The position numbers were made by a program, and so were the translations under genes. Shown piece by piece: positions 22,722 through 36,721 of a stretch of DNA of 64,000 nt. The stretch spans positions 43,257,507 through 43,321,506 of the forward strand of contig CM055107.1 of the NCBI GenBank assembly GCA_029204225.1, written 5' to 3'. This stretch comes from Diphasiastrum complanatum (taxonomy: Eukaryota > Streptophyta > Lycopodiopsida > Lycopodiales > Lycopodiaceae). The notes under the pieces are model-generated. The model worked only from the letters and a program-made list of their open reading frames with translations, did not search any database and was not told where the DNA came from. The number at the start of each line of letters is the position of its first letter. The stretch's first letter is position 1.

Positions 22722-23250
22722 CATTTGTCATGGAGCAGTCGACAATGACAAACTCAATTTACTCATTGGTTTTATAGCAAGTTGGGCAGGAGATGTAGAC
22801 ACTCGTAAATCCACTTTCGGATTTACATTCTTCCTCAACAATGGTCCAATTTCCTAGAACAATCGCAAACAATCTTCGATAGCTCTATCTTCTACAGAAT
22901 CAGAGAATATCGTAGCCTCACAAACTACAAAGGAAACAATTTGGTTGAAAAACTTACTGTCAGATATCAGTCTGAATCAATATGCTACATTATTATTTTG
23001 TGATAATCAAAGTGCCATTGCCTTGTCAGCCAACCCTAGATTTCATTTTAGGAGTAAGCACATTGAACTGAAGTATCACTATGTCAGAAGCAAAGTTCTC
23101 GACAAAGAGGTCAGATTGCAGTACTCTTGAACACAAGATATGACAGCGGATTTTTTACTAAAGCATTAATTTTGGATGCACACAGAAAGTTTTGTGCAGA
23201 ACTAAGTTTAAAGGTCAAGGCATTCATGGATTCAAATTAAGACAATCATG

Positions 23251-24400
23251 TGTAGGATTATTCTCCTTCCTACTAATCGACTAATCGGTTTTTAATCTTC
23301 ATCCAATCATCTATCCAGTTTTGTAGATTCTCTCATGTTTTACACAAAATTACAAGTGTTTTTACACAGTCTGCAGAAATACGGAGTTTGACAATAGTGT
23401 CGGGAATTTTCTCTCACTACAAAACCCGACACTGTCATCTTTTTGCTACAGTCAATTTTCACTTAAAGCGACACTGTCAAAAATTGCAAGTAAAAATGCA
23501 GTGTCGCATTTTTCGCATTGTTTGCCTGTCAGAAATTAAGAGTAAAAATGCAGTGTTTCATTTTTCAACGTGCTTCAAATGTTAAGAGAATGACATTTGG
23601 CAAGGTGTGGGGCTACACCAATATTTTGAAAATGAGATTTTGCAACAATGTCGTATTTCTCACAAAAGTCGCATTTTTCGCCTGTGGCAATTATGTTCAT
23701 TTATGCAAAGTGTCGCATTTTTTGCCTATGACAGTTACGTTCATTTCTGCAAAGTGACAGTCACGTTCATTTATGCAAACAGACTGTTTACGGCCAAATT
23801 TCACCGCTTATCAACAAGCAACTTCTGAGAAGAACTGGATGAATGTCAGCAGACTCCAGCCAACTGGCAGCCGCATTTGACAACCTAATTGCTTAGTATA
23901 AATAGCTGTTCATATTTCAACATCTTAATCAATTCAAAGATCAAAGATCAGATCAAGTATTGAATAGTTAGCTCTCTCTCAATCCTGCGAGCTTGAACAC
24001 TATTGAGCATTCTAGCTCAGTTTTTTTAAGGTTGATTAGAGATTGCTATTGCGCTTACTGCTTATTAGTAGTTGCGCTTAATTCAGACTTTTATTTAGTC
24101 GCTCAAAAAAAGCTTAGAGTACGTGGCTTCAATCCGCAAACTTGTTGTACTCACTTACTTCTGTTTCGTTTCATACTGAATCAATACTATCTTTTATTGC
24201 ATGCAAGTTTGTCTTAGAATGTATGCGTTTATGTACTTCTTCGTGACAGATTATTTGTTTGATAGTTCAATGCTACGTAATCATTGTAGTACTGATGATT
24301 TCAAAGTTAGTTACTATAAGATCGAACATGATTTTTATCACTGTTGTTTTGTTCAAAATTGATAGGTGCAGTCATGCATGAAAAAAGAGGAAGATAGTTT
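23251..24400 (+). repeat. Copia C 3' LTR, right end uncertain
   Basis: Begins TGTAGGATTATT after the C pol stop and matches the inverted fragment at 13106-13324. It contains many near-copies of GTGTCGCATTTTT/GACACTGT-type words between 23390 and 23750, a TATAAATA box at about 23896 and CT-rich sequence downstream. I could not place the 3' boundary because no second complete copy is present; 24200-24450 is plausible. Confidence 0.65.
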
Positions 24401-26099
24401 ATTCCGCTGCACACAATAAGTTTTCTTTCTTGTTTGAATTATTTTTATTTGATTCTTTTAGACCTATCTTTTACACACCTCTTTCCAACATCATGAAGGC
24501 AAAAAGGTGAAAAAAGGGCCATCATGAGGGGAAAAGGTGAAACTACCAAAAGAAAAAAAAAAGGCCCATAAAATCTCAAACAAGTGGCAAAAGGGGGACA
24601 TGAAGAGCAATGAAAAATGAAAAGGAAAATAAAATGGCAAAATGAAGGGACCTCCCATTTCACCAATATAAAAAAGAGTGAAATTCAACCACGTGAGAGC
24701 TTCTTCTTGATTTTGTTGGTGTTTGTTCATCTTTCCTTCTCTCTTCCCCTCTCTACTATGTTCTTTATTTGTTTTCTACTCTTCTTCCATAATGTAGATG
24801 GGAGTGTATCCTTTGTGTGAAAATTTGTTGTGATGGCCCTTCTAAAATTGAGATTTTCTTGGAGTGAAGCCCTTCTTTGTGTGTGAATAGCTTGAGGGAG
24901 GCACCACCTTTGACTGAACAGAGGCATGAAGAATATGATTATCAGCCTTTACCTACTACATCATATGATTCAAGCTCAAAGGTTGGTCTTTTGTTAATTT
25001 CAACATTTAATTTACATATCTGAATTCAATGACACGTTGTTGAAACAAAATAATTTAGGTTTGTTCTTAAATATGAATTTATTGTCTTGTGGTCAGATGC
25101 ACTTGATAGATAGATGTATATTGAATATCGCTCGAGGTTGCACAAAAAGATCCATCACATCAAAATTGAGTAAACTAATAGAGACGTTGAAAATTGTGGT
25201 ATTCATGGTTGTACACAAAAGGAAAAACAAGTACCACATAGTGCAAATATAATTGTTCTTGATTTTCCTAAAAACATTGTGCCTAATGGCATCAATGAAT
25301 CTGTTCTATCATGGAATGAAGGTACCAATGATTTATTGGAAGGGTACTACAAACTTTAATCATTATTGATTTTCCTACAAACTTTGTGCCTGATAGCATC
25401 AGTGTGTCGTTCCATCATGGAATTAATGTACCGATGATTTATTGGCTAACACATTATTTGACGATAATGGTTGAGTTGAGTGTTTTGTAAGTATTGATTT
25501 GAGAGTTGTTTTTATCATCAATTGAAACATGCATGAATGAAATTACAATGAACTCTAGTTTTGAGAGGAATTGATCATTTTGGGAAGACTCGGGTTGGTG
25601 TGGAAGTTTTGTTCATGTATGTTTGTTGATTATTTTGACATTTTAAACATGTTTTCAACTTTTTATGACAGGCACCTCCCATTTGTCTCAGGTTTTTTCC
25701 ATGGACCTATATGTATTGAGTCATGCTGAAAATGCAAGATTATTGCCCAAAACATATAGTATAGATGCTTTGGATCCATCCATATTTAAATCTTCATTAA
25801 CACTGCTTATGTAGTATATAGTTGACTATTTTTTGTCCTGGTGGGGTGGTTCTAGATCCCCAAGGTTGGTCCATCATGGTGTTTGGATCTGTTTTTTGTG
25901 GTTTGATAGAGTGCTTTTGTTTTAGTGATCAAAGCAAAGTTTAGTTTCCAATTGACTAGGTTGAAACGTGATGTGATTCAAAATTTGTGATCTAGATCTT
26001 GTAGATCCTTCTAGATTTTTGAATGTGTTCAAATCTAGTTTCTTGAGAGTCACAAATTACAATTTGCAAAGTCATATCACAAGTTTTTAGTTCCTCGTC
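24401..26099. other. No recognised gene; leader-like before copia B
   Basis: 24480-24900 is rich in A and in Lys/Phe-type chance frames. 25260-25460 contains an imperfect direct repeat (the gcctaatggcatcaatg and gcctgatagcatcagtg blocks, about 120 bp apart). From about 25860 to 26099 the text resembles the leaders of other copia copies here (gtttggatctg, tagatcctt), but no LTR or primer-binding site is visible. Confidence 0.45.
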
Positions 26100-27652
26100 A
26101 TGTCATCAATAGGTGACAACCTATTGGAGGCAAGTAAGGATCCTAAATGCAACCTTTGTGGCAAAAGAGGCCATTTTGTCTCAAGATGCTACTTGTGGTA
26201 AGAAAGGACACTTTGCATCCGAGTGTGCAGGAATTGGATTTATTCTATTATGCCTTCGATCATCTAAGAGAGTAGATCTAGACAATGTTCTTTATGTACC
26301 TTCTATTACAAAGAACCTATTGAGTGTTGGACAACTTAGGGATAGTTAAATGTACATTTCAAGCATGGAGCATGTTCCATCTTGACAGATGATAAATGTA
26401 TTGCTAGTGGTCTTAAGCATGGAAGTTATTCAAGTTGGATGCTAATGTGACAGTTAGAAGTGTGAATATGGAAAGGGAGGAGCTCACTCAAGTGGAATTG
26501 TGGCACAAGAGGTTCGGCCATCCTAACTTCAAAGCTATGGAGACCATGGTGACAAAGGAACTTGCAATCGGACTACCCAAACCATATCCAAGTGTGGCAA
26601 GCTTTGTGAAGCTTGTGGACTTTCCAAATATCATAAGCAACCATTCAAGAGATCTTTGACAAGATCTAACTCTCCTCTTGACCTTATACACTCTGATGTG
26701 CATTCATTTTTACATGAATCTAATGGTGGAGCTCTTATGTATGTCACTTGAATTATTTCATGTCCTTGGAAAGCATTTTGCTTGGAGCTTCATATAAGTT
26801 CAAATTTATTGTTATGATCCAAGAGAAACCAAGCAAGATTAAGGAGGAGCAATCACAAAATGAGAATAATTCCATTTATGCTCTCATGACATCTTATGAA
26901 AAATTGTTTTGCTTTGAAGAGATATTTGTATCTCAAAGGTGGATTAAGGCAATACTAGTTGAGTGTGATGTCTTAATAGATAGCAAAGCATGTTTTCCTT
27001 GTAAACTTACATTTAATATGAAGTCAAGGAAATGGAAATGTCTTCATAATGTATTTTATTTTGGTTTCAATAAGATCAAGAATGATGTGTTCATTCATAA
27101 TGTTGAAAATTGTAAATTTTCAATCTTAGAGGCAAGTTGTAAACTTCTTATGAGAATAAGTGAAGCATCCAAAGTGGACACTTATATCCATAAGCAAGTA
27201 GTTAGCCTTATTGATATGGAAATACTTCAAAGATTTCAATATTAGAAAACTCATGCCAAGTTATGGTGATTTTTGGACTTACGTTTCTAGCATAAGTAAT
27301 CTTGATGATCATAGGAAGTGCACATTGTATGGTCATGTTTGTTGTGATCATTATGAGACATGGAGGTCTCGGATTTCCATCAAGGAGGAGCATGCAAATC
27401 AAAAAGGAGCAAGCCTCAAGGTCAAGCATCCACATGAAAGTTGGAAGGAATCAATTTTGGAGGTGCTAGGATGGTGCAAAGCTTTCAAGTTCATCAAAGA
27501 AGTCAACATCAAAGCGGCACTATCATGGATATGGTGATCTCGGATCAACATCAAGATCATTGGCTGATCTTCACACCTTTGAACCAACAAGGATCCATCC
27601 ATGGAGTCAAGCTCAAGATCATAATGCTTTTATCAAGCTAGATTTTGAGGAG
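26100..27652 (+). pseudogene. Copia B internal remnant, deleted and rearranged
   Basis: ATG at 26100 opens a gag N-terminus that after about a dozen codons jumps straight to a zinc knuckle (CNLCGKRGHFVSRC, 26148-26189). A second, frame-damaged knuckle follows (GKKGHFASEC) up to about 26225. Protease-distal sequence (NVLYVPSITKNLLSVGQL) comes next, then GAG_pre-integrase (VELWHKRFGHPNFKAM, 26490-26540), the HHCC end and start of integrase (LIHSDVHSF) to about 26750, and the pre-RT region (ALMTSYEKLFCFEE, 26880). RT proper is absent; 27000-27640 holds other sequence, part of which resembles the filler in A2. The remnant ends with the purine-rich TTTTGAGGAG tract before the B LTR. Confidence 0.8.
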
Positions 27653-28440
27653 TGTGAAAATAGTCAAATTTAGCTATTTGTTTCAAGTTAAATTGTACAT
27701 AATTTGATCCCACATGTTGGAGCATGTTCCCACGTGTGGATGTTAGTCATAAATGCATTTAGAATTAGTTAGATTGATTATGTTTTGATTCACTCCAATG
27801 TGAACTTGGAAAAAGCTAGTAGGAAATTGCCATGTGGCACCATTTCATTGATAGATCTAGCATTCCCATGTGAATGAGACATGGTTCCCATGTGTGTAGT
27901 ACAAGTTACACGTGTGTACATAGCGATAGCTTGAAAGTTTATGGTTGTAGGAGATATTTTTCTAGGTTCCTATAAGTTAGGGAAATTACCCAAAATCAAG
28001 GAGGTGACTTAAATCAAGAAAATCATGGACCACCAAGTTTGATGTGATTGATGGATCCTTGATGACTAGGCACTCTCACACGTGCCAAATCAGTTGAGTC
28101 AGCAGCACCTCGAGCTACCTCTTGTGTATATATAGAGCCTCATTTGGAATCAACAAACAAGTGAAATCTTGGTTTTGGAGCACATCTTGAGTAATTTCAC
28201 CATTTGTCTTGTGATTTTATGATTCTATTGCATTCTTAGTGTATTTCATTCTCTATAGACAGGCCATACAAGAACAGGTTTCTACACGTGTGAAACCTCT
28301 TTTGTCTTAGTTTGATCTTTGTAAATTATTCTTGTTAGATTTGTTGATGTAAAATTGATCTAATGAGCTCTAATCTTGTGTAGATTGGTAGATCAATTTA
28401 ATCTAACACCCAATTTCTCTTGTAGATCTGATTTGGATCC
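27653..28440 (+). repeat. Copia B 3' LTR, 3' truncated
   Basis: Starts TGTGAAAATAG and matches, in reverse, the LTR at 57158-57983. TATATATA is at about 28126-28133, an upstream CACACGTGCCAAAT box at 28077-28090, and the ACACGTGT palindrome at about 28284-28291. The match ends at about 28440, some 35 bp short of the CA end seen in the other copy. Confidence 0.88.
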
Positions 28441-28471
28441 ATTCTGTGTTGGCTCCCATTCACTTATGGTT

Positions 28472-28543
28472 GATATAAATCTGAAAGAAGAAACACTTCT
28501 TATAATGGATATAAGTTTAAAAGATGAAAAACTTCTTATAATG
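28472..28543. repeat. Two tandem copies of a 36-bp unit
   Basis: 28472-28507 and 28508-28543 share gatataa...aaacttcttataatg-type sequence with a few substitutions, at the breakpoint of the truncated B LTR. Confidence 0.75.
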
Positions 28544-31500
28544 AAACACTTCTTAAGAGCTTAAATCAAAAAACACAAATGATAGCAGCAAAGTGCATAT
28601 ATTCTTATATACTTACAATTACATTTTTTATGATCATGAGGATTGACATCCTGTACTTTTGATTCTCAATGCATATACACTTGTTGTACTAATACATCTG
28701 ATATAGAGTGACCTCCAAGAGTCTTAAATTCCAAAATCGCTTTCCAATATGATTTGTATGTCATCTTTGCTTTTTCTTCTATTGAAAATTGCCCTTTGAT
28801 GATGGACGCGGCAACGCACATGAATCCTTTGTATATTTTGTTGGTTCCCACATACCATTTTCATCTTTCTAATTATGAAGAAACACAGATTCAATTGTTG
28901 ATCTTGGTCTCCTTGCCATTGTTACTGCCAAAGCTTGGGCGCCAAAATCTCTCCTGTATGATATTCATATCATTTTTCAATATCAGATTTATCCTCATGA
29001 AAATATCACAGTAACCAAATCAGGTTATTGTGCATACTATAATTTTATAATCGTAACTAGTCTAGTTAACAAATTTCATTATACTAACCAGCATAGTTAA
29101 ACAAATTTAACTTGAGGTATTGACATCGAACAGATCAGCACATATTGGGTAGGAAGAGCCAACCAATGGGATACATCCATGCTACCCAACAGCAATTTCA
29201 AAGTTTGCTATAATATATTTTTATTTTCCAATTTATTTGAGCTATGTTACGTAGATTTGAAATGTGTGCATTTTGATTGGTATGCTCAAGATTTGATCAC
29301 CAAAAAACACAAACCCATCTTTGATTGAATGACCATTTTGTAACTTAGAAATAAAAGCAACTGTAAAGTCATTATTAGTTCATCCAAGTAATTGTAGTTG
29401 ATTGGACCTAAGACTTGACTTTGGTGTGGTCCAATCATAAGGCATCTCCTTCCCATTGTATATTTCAAATCCTTCTACTTATTATGTTAATTTTTTTTAA
29501 ATGATAATCCTCTCTTGCCTTCAATCCTTGGTGCCTTTTTTAATTTTTTATTTTGTAAAATGCTTAATATTTGGATGCGATGATATTTTGCTATTACTCT
29601 TGCATTGCGATGTGTGATGAAGGCATGTGCTCATAGAGAAGGAGAACTTAGAGATCCAAGACTTCTCCCATTATTCCATTGTTTATGCATTTTAGAGTTT
29701 GAACTAGTGTTAATGAATAGCGTTAATGCTTGAATAGAGTTATTAAAGTAATAAATATGTGTTGGTTGTTGCTTATTTGCATTCTTTTCTTCGTTGCTAC
29801 TAATTTTTGGATGTTTTATGGATAAAAGTGATGAATGAGAGTGATAATGCCATGGATGGAGTGGTTGTGTGTTGGAGAAATGAAATTAGAATGCAAGATG
29901 AATGCTTGAAGTAGTGTTAGCTTGTTTCATGAAGTTGTTTGTAGTAAAAGTATAGAAATAGAGTAGAGATTGTTTTATAAGCTTAAATACATGTCAAAAC
30001 AACCTGTAATATCTATATATAAACAGAATGAAAAACCTTTTTGAACTACCTTCTTGATAAAAGTAGTGTGGAAAATAAACTAGTAAAACATACTTTGATA
30101 AAGAGATGCCCCATGGGTTTGATGCCAAATTATGGTGTGGAAACAATTGCCTGTTGTTTGTGCAAAAAATTGTTGGCACATTCATATGTAGTGTATGTAC
30201 TATGTTCACGTTATTCAAATTCCTAAAAGCATTCAAGTTCAAGTGCTTACTTTTTTAATGTTCCATACGTGTTCCTTGTTATTTCGAGATAAGAATGTAC
30301 TTGCACGATAGAACTTTGACAACATTTTGCAATGACACAAATTATATGCTACAAGCATGATTCCAAGAATGTATGGATTACTATTTGGTTCTCATGTAAA
30401 AGAAAGAGGGTTGGACTACAACAAAGTATACCAACAACTTAAGCACTTGAGGCCCAAAAGTGGGATTTAAAAGGACGTTCATCCCATTATTGAACTATTA
30501 GTCAAGTATGACATGGATCATTCACTTTTGTAGCAAAAAAAACTAGAGAGAAGAATCTTTAGCTTGAGAGGCTTGCCTTGCACAAAAATCTTCCACCACA
30601 AGGCAAGGCCAAAAAGAGTGTAGTACATCTTTTGTAATAAGAATGCCTAAATTTCAAACTTCATATCACAAACGTTTTCAAACTTACATCAAACTTACAA
30701 CTGGCATTTCTTGCTTTTGAATAATGACGCCACGTGCATAGAGTTGTACTTCAAAGAAACATCTGGCTATTTACTAGAAATACCTTAAAACTTGACAAAG
30801 GTAGTATTCTTAGGGGCTACATTGTTTTGATAAACTTCATGCCTTTGTATAACCTGCAAGGTATATTGGGCATTTCTCTCACGATTGTGGCCTTTAACAT
30901 ATTGGGATGATTTACTAGTCCCTTAAAAATATCATAACCTTCTCCTTTAACAAAACCAATACGTTTTTGGTATGAACTCAGCATGCCTTGTCAACTTGAT
31001 GTCCACAATACTGCAATGTGCTAATTATGTTAAAACTATTGCAACTCAATTTTTCTCTATAACAATACTAAAACTCATAAAAGTAGCCTATGTGCATGAC
31101 CAATTTCATGCAAAACATGCTCGCGTCATGCTCTTATGCATAGCAAATTTTGTAGTCCTATGAGGATGGCTTACAAAGCAAGCATGTTGAGTAGAACCAT
31201 TCCCCCATATTCACAATGATATCCAAATGACTCAACTATGCATGAAATAATCTTTGAGCACATATATTGTTCTTCTCTTTCAAAAAAGGTTTTATTCCAG
31301 CACCCCAAAATAGGTCATAAATTTATGTGTCCAAGTAGCAGAAGATACAGGACCAGAAATTCTGCTTAAGTACTGTGTATAACTGCTTGCATTTGTATCA
31401 TAATTCTTAGGGCACTGTTGATGGTAGTTTGTATATCTTAAAATTGGTGAAAAATTTCAATTTATATTTCCAATCGTGGTACTTCACCTTTTTTGTGATG

Positions 31501-32736
31501 TTTAGTTTCAGTTTTTGAAAATTTTGGATCGCTGCACTTTAAATACGTTTTTGTTCCCTTTTCTTCATCTGTTTCCATCACTACTACAACAATCAAAAGC
31601 TTCTATTGCACTTTACAGCTTGTCCAATCTGGCATCATAAGGTAAGGGTAATTAAAGTCTCATCATTCTAGGGTTTTTGACACTCGTGTTTCTCACACTT
31701 TTGCATTTTTTTTTTGTGGAAGTTTTCCCATCCTTTCCAACTGCAGGCCAATGTATCTCCCACTATAGCTTGTTGTTTGAATCTCTACAATTTGAAATCT
31801 TTCATTTTTTTAGCTCATGCTCATGTTCTGTTTTGGGAATCAATGAAACATATTTCAAGGAGGTAAACAGGATACTGACTGTAGCAAACAATATCATTGA
31901 GAGGTCTGGCCAGAGCTTGCAGACAGACTAGAATTTTTCAATTGATTGGTGCATGCATATGCAAACGCATCAAAGGAAGTCCTAAAAGAGGTATTGGCAC
32001 AAGATAAAAGTGATGAGCCATATGAGTCTAGGGCGCACACAAATGGCATACATATATATATCTATGGATGATTCATCATCACTGCATACGAGTCTCAAAA
32101 TGTTTCAGATGAGGCATCAGATCAGTGTCATCAAGATCGCAACTTTGTACATAACATGCACATGCACAGCCATTTCATCGCTCGATTGTCTTTGGTCTTG
32201 CTGCTCATCTGGAGATTATACATGAACCCCAGAATTAGTGTGATTTTTTAAATTACATGCATATCACAGCTTGTACGATGAGGTATAACCCCAAGAACTG
32301 TCTTCAATGTGATAAGGTACTTGCACCAAGTTAAACTTGTCAGTTGGTATGATTTCTTAACAGCTATTCAACCTCTGTGATACTTCAGGTTGACCCCTGT
32401 ATACGCATAATTTCAGTGCTATGGTTCTACTAAGAGATCCACTTCTCTGATTCTGGAGCATTCTAGCTCTACAGGGCAACAGTACACTCTTTTCTTATAT
32501 ATGGAGATGTTTAAAAATGCAATGCTCCTCTTCATTAGTTATATCTTCACACTTATATACATTAGTCATCTACTCTTGCTCTCACGTTATATTCATGGTT
32601 TACATACGTAGCTTGATTATCACCTAGCTCTGTAGCTCTCGATGACTAGCTGTGAATCTTGTTTCAAGACAATGATACTCATCATGTTTCCTTTTAATCA
32701 TACATGACATGATTGTCTCTAATTTTGGAGTGAAAT

Positions 32737-32784
32737 ACCAGGAGTGGCCTGTTTATTTTGCTTAATAAGCAGGCCACTCCTGGT
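32737..32784. repeat. Near-perfect hairpin, 21-bp stem and 6-nt loop
   Basis: ACCAGGAGTGGCCTG (32737-32751) is exactly complementary to 32770-32784. Inside it six further pairs (one G-T) leave a loop of about six bases. It lies alone in noncoding sequence. It is shorter than typical plant microRNA precursors and could be the tip of a small inverted-repeat element. Confidence 0.85.
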
Positions 32785-35317
32785 TTATAAGCAATAGTGA
32801 TATGCATTTGCTGTTATGCACGCTATCATGTACATCACCAGCAATGTTTGATTTGTTATGGTTTAAGTTTGGGTCAATTTCACCACATATTTTGGCACCA
32901 CGCAAAATTGTTTTTTCTCTCTCAAAGGTTAAATAGGTTTTCCAAGTTTGTAAATAAGACCCTAGGGGCAATTTCACATGCTACCAACTACTTGCTGGAA
33001 CCTTATCAATTTTCATGTACTTCATTGACACTTCTGTCCTGGAAGTGAGGCGCAAATTTCCTAGCATGGAAACTTGTGGAACGAGGCAAAACATGCCAAA
33101 AATCATTGCATGAAGGTAGAACATGAAACCCATGCATAGAATGTGTAAACTTGAGTTTTAGCATGTGGGACACCTACACTTACACTTGGAAGCCATGTAC
33201 ATCACAAATAATTTGTTCTAAACTAAAAAGAGACCCTCCTCCTCCCAATTGGCACACTTCCTGTGGAGAGGTCTTTCTCACAATGCTAGAGGTCTTTGCT
33301 CTCTTGTGTGGTGAAATTTCTTGCCCATTTATGCTAGTGTTATGATATCTAATTATTTTCTAGATTTGTTGAATCTTGTTTCTTTCATTGTGATCTTGCT
33401 GACCTTATGTTCTTTGTGTTGAAAGTTTGTGGACAGCAAGTATTTAAGATCCATTCGGCCAATTGAAAGAGCAATATCATAGGTTTTGATGCTATAATAC
33501 TTTCTATAGCATCCACCATCATTCTAGACCATGTAGCAAATTCTTTTGTGAGTATTATGTAATTTTCTGCTCACGTTCTCTTCATCTTCTCCGCTGTCCA
33601 CCATAGCTGCCGGGAAGATCCATCCCTACATAAGTTTGATATTTTGCATCTAGACTTGTGTTCTTGCTCCTAACATCAATAATAGAGGATCTACAGCATT
33701 TTTCAGCATCTTTTGCACAAAAAATTTGTTTGTTAAAATTTTGAAGCTTCATCTTGCATGCATAGTGTTTCTTCCATGCATGTGAGTATTTTCTTCATCA
33801 AGTCATTGCATGTCGCCAGAATTTCTCTGTTTGCTTGCATATTTGATTGCATGTTGTTAATTTTTGAGCTATTTTGAGTTGTAAAAGACCATCAAGGATT
33901 CCTAGGTTGGTAAACCTTGATTTAAAGACCCTAGTTATCTCTATTCTCAATCAGCATGATTCACAACAGGTTCACTATTATTATCCTCACAAGGTATCAC
34001 TCTCTAGCATGCATGCCTCTATTGATGGATGGCAGGTTTACCGTGACATCTCTTAGTCATGGACATTAGTATACCACAATCTTTTCATAGTGTTAAAGCT
34101 TACTCTTTCTTTGTCTATGACACGACCTTCTGAAGTTCTGACATGTCCATCAGTGGATGCATATATGTGGCATCCATGGTCTCTACACATGGCATGCTAC
34201 ATGATCCTTTGCAATAAGATTATTTCAACTCTCTACTGTCGGCAGTCTACTTCTATGCTTACATGGCACTTGGGTGCTGTATGCTACTGTGGGCTCGTTT
34301 CCTCTGTGAGGAATACTTTGCAGAAATATGGGGTTCTAAATCAGAGATTTGGTTCTCAGAGTTGCCTTGGGCCCACTATGTACCTTCAGGACTCTCTATT
34401 ATTGTTATTGTTTAGTAGTCAACGCCCACAACAATAACGTGACATCTATCCGTATGTCTGGTACTGCTCTATCCATGAGGCACGTCCAGTCTATCCAATT
34501 GGCATATGGCATATTTCAATGTAGCAGTAATATTCTAGCCTTTTGTGGCCATGACATTACTTTTACCTTCAGTTGGGTTCCTAATTCATTATGCCACTTT
34601 GGACACCCTCTGTCACTTAGTGTATCTTTGTGCGTTCTGTACCAATCGCTGAAGTGGTTTTTACTTGTAGAGATTTCAATTGGGTCCTTCTGAAGTGATA
34701 TTGTAGCAGACCCATCTGATTGATAGGAATTCTTTTCATTCTCATTCTTGATCCTTATATCTACTTTGAGATCTATCTTACAAACTTTAGCTTCTCGCTA
34801 GTGTATCACATGCTGGCTTTGCTCCTTGTACATTGCAATGTGCTGTGCGCTTGTAGAGCTCCAGCCTTATGATACCTGTGTTTCTATATTGTGACGCTTC
34901 TTGCACTCTTTCATGCAGATCTTCCAACAATGCTCAAATTCTGTCATGATTCAGAAACGTTACCCTGTCTCTGTACGGAATAATTTCATGTCAGGAAGTT
35001 TCCCTCCATTGTTGGATGGTCATCATGAACTCTTAAGCTGCACTGTGGTACCATTGTTTCATAAGTTATGCTAGTTCTGTCAACAGCTTTCATGTGATTA
35101 TGAGAGCCATAGTTGGGATCATTGTTCCTTCTTAAAAGACATTGGTGTTTCATACAGATTGCAATGTTTGTATGCTTCAGCTAATTTACAGCATTCTCTA
35201 TCTCCTTTTCAAATTGCGTCTTAACTTTGTGGTCTTGAGCCTTTTCTCTCCCAAAAAGTTTAATCTAGCAGAGTCCTCTTGGTCTGAAGCAGTAGATGTC
35301 TTGTGGCCAAGTCATGA

Positions 35318-35412
35318 TCAGTATTGGTATATGGCAGCTGCATTGTTATGGCAAATTTTGCCTGAGTCATCATATCAGTATTGGTATATGGCAGCAGCTG
35401 TGTTATAACAAA
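35318..35412. repeat. Imperfect tandem repeat, about 57-bp unit
   Basis: The block cagtattggtatatggcag with following acaaattt/gcaaatttt sequence occurs twice, at about 35319 and 35376, and a weaker third trace (ttgattggtatttggc) follows at about 35431. Confidence 0.7.
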
Positions 35413-36721
35413 TTTGGCAAGGTCCTTAAATTGATTGGTATTTGGCGAAAGAGCTTTCATAGCATGCCATCATTTTCAAGTACTGGAACTGGTGCAGGAA
35501 TATATGCACTGACGGTGATCATCTCTTCTTTCATTCGTTACCTCCTATTGTGCCCTTCATTTTAGCTATGTAGACCTGGATACATGACAATTTTATTCGT
35601 TCAGTGGAGTTACAAAGATATCTCTACAGCTTACTAGAAGTTGTTCTCTTACATCAAATCATATGTTTTTGCTCCACCACTATTGGTATTATCCTTTTTC
35701 ATTGTTCCATATATGCCTCCAAGACTATCCATCCAACTATATTCTGGACTTCATGATTCCTGAAAAGTACAATACTCCTTGAAAATGGATGCCTCGTCCA
35801 ATAGAGTCATATGCTCTTCATGCTTCAGACAGCAAGCGTTTACATGATATTCTTGGTCTTTGAGGAGATAACATGGCAACCACTGGCACCTATTGCCAGC
35901 ATTATTCAGCACTCTGGCACAACCAAAGCATGGTCTTGGTTATCTTCATCCGTATAGCGCCATCTGCGCTCACTATGGTTTAGCATTGGCTTTATCAACT
36001 TCTATGGTCATATTATCATTCCAGTACCTGTTGAATGGGAGCTCACCAACTCCTAGCTTGTGGGCTCATACTGCAGGAACAAGTAGGCATAATGCCTCCT
36101 TAATTGCTACATATTTGACTGAGAGCTTTGTTTGAGTCTTAGTTAGACTTCAGTTAGCCATGATTCTTTTCAGCATTATCATATTGTTATTCATTAGATC
36201 AACACATTGCTAACAACTAGCATCGTTAATTTTGAACCCCAAGTTCCAGTTAATGTAATAATCCATGCTTCCGAACACCATAAAAAGATTTGAGCAAATG
36301 AAGAATATATAACGTAAACAATGGACTCTCTTTTCACAATGATTTATATAATTCTAGACTAGAGCTGTGATTCAATAGAATCATAGATGGATACTTGCAA
36401 AGCTCCAAGCCCACTTTCAACATGCTCAAGCTCCACAAATCCTCTTACAGATTTTTGACAAATAATAACTTGTCCTCTCATATGCTTACAAGATGTTCTT
36501 TGGACATGGGACCAGAAAACCCAAAAGGTGTAGAGGCCCTAAACCACCTAAGACATTGGTCTTACAAAACTCATTAACCGCCTGAGATTAAATAAGAAAC
36601 AGAAGCAAAGTGTAGTTCATTATGGCATCTGAGTTGCCACACATAGATCTGACTGCAAGACAGACCTCGGGCAACTTGGTTATCGAAATTGGTATACCCA
36701 ACGGTCGGTGCATGCTAAATT

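Larger units (their letters stand above)
16376..23250 (+). pseudogene. Copia C RT end and RNase H, split by element D
   Basis: 16376-16563 encodes the end of RT (SIIGSLTYAM, RLDIAFAVSSLSQYM, LRATMDFG). At 16564 element D begins. The frame resumes at 22722 after one copy of CAT is discounted, giving the RNase H region (SWAGDVDTRKS, then LSSTESEY-type sequence near 22885, FCDNQSAIALSANP near 23000, HIELKYHYVRSK), with stops and shifts at 22853-22855 and near 23128. The 5' part of the element is absent: C sequence begins at about 16376 against the minus-strand relic. Confidence 0.88.
28544..36590. other. Eight kilobases without a recognised gene
   Basis: Only short chance frames on both strands (longest about 115 codons). 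33870-36130 is less AT-rich, with many plus-strand frames of 60-115 codons, and may be a very old retroelement, but no motif survives. Two small structures are listed separately (hairpin at 32737, tandem repeat at 35318). Nothing else is supportable. Confidence 0.5.

Noticed and set aside
33870-36135. Cluster of plus-strand frames of 60-115 codons suggesting a hidden gene
   Set aside because: No recognisable domain, no consistent splice structure, and compositions differ between frames.
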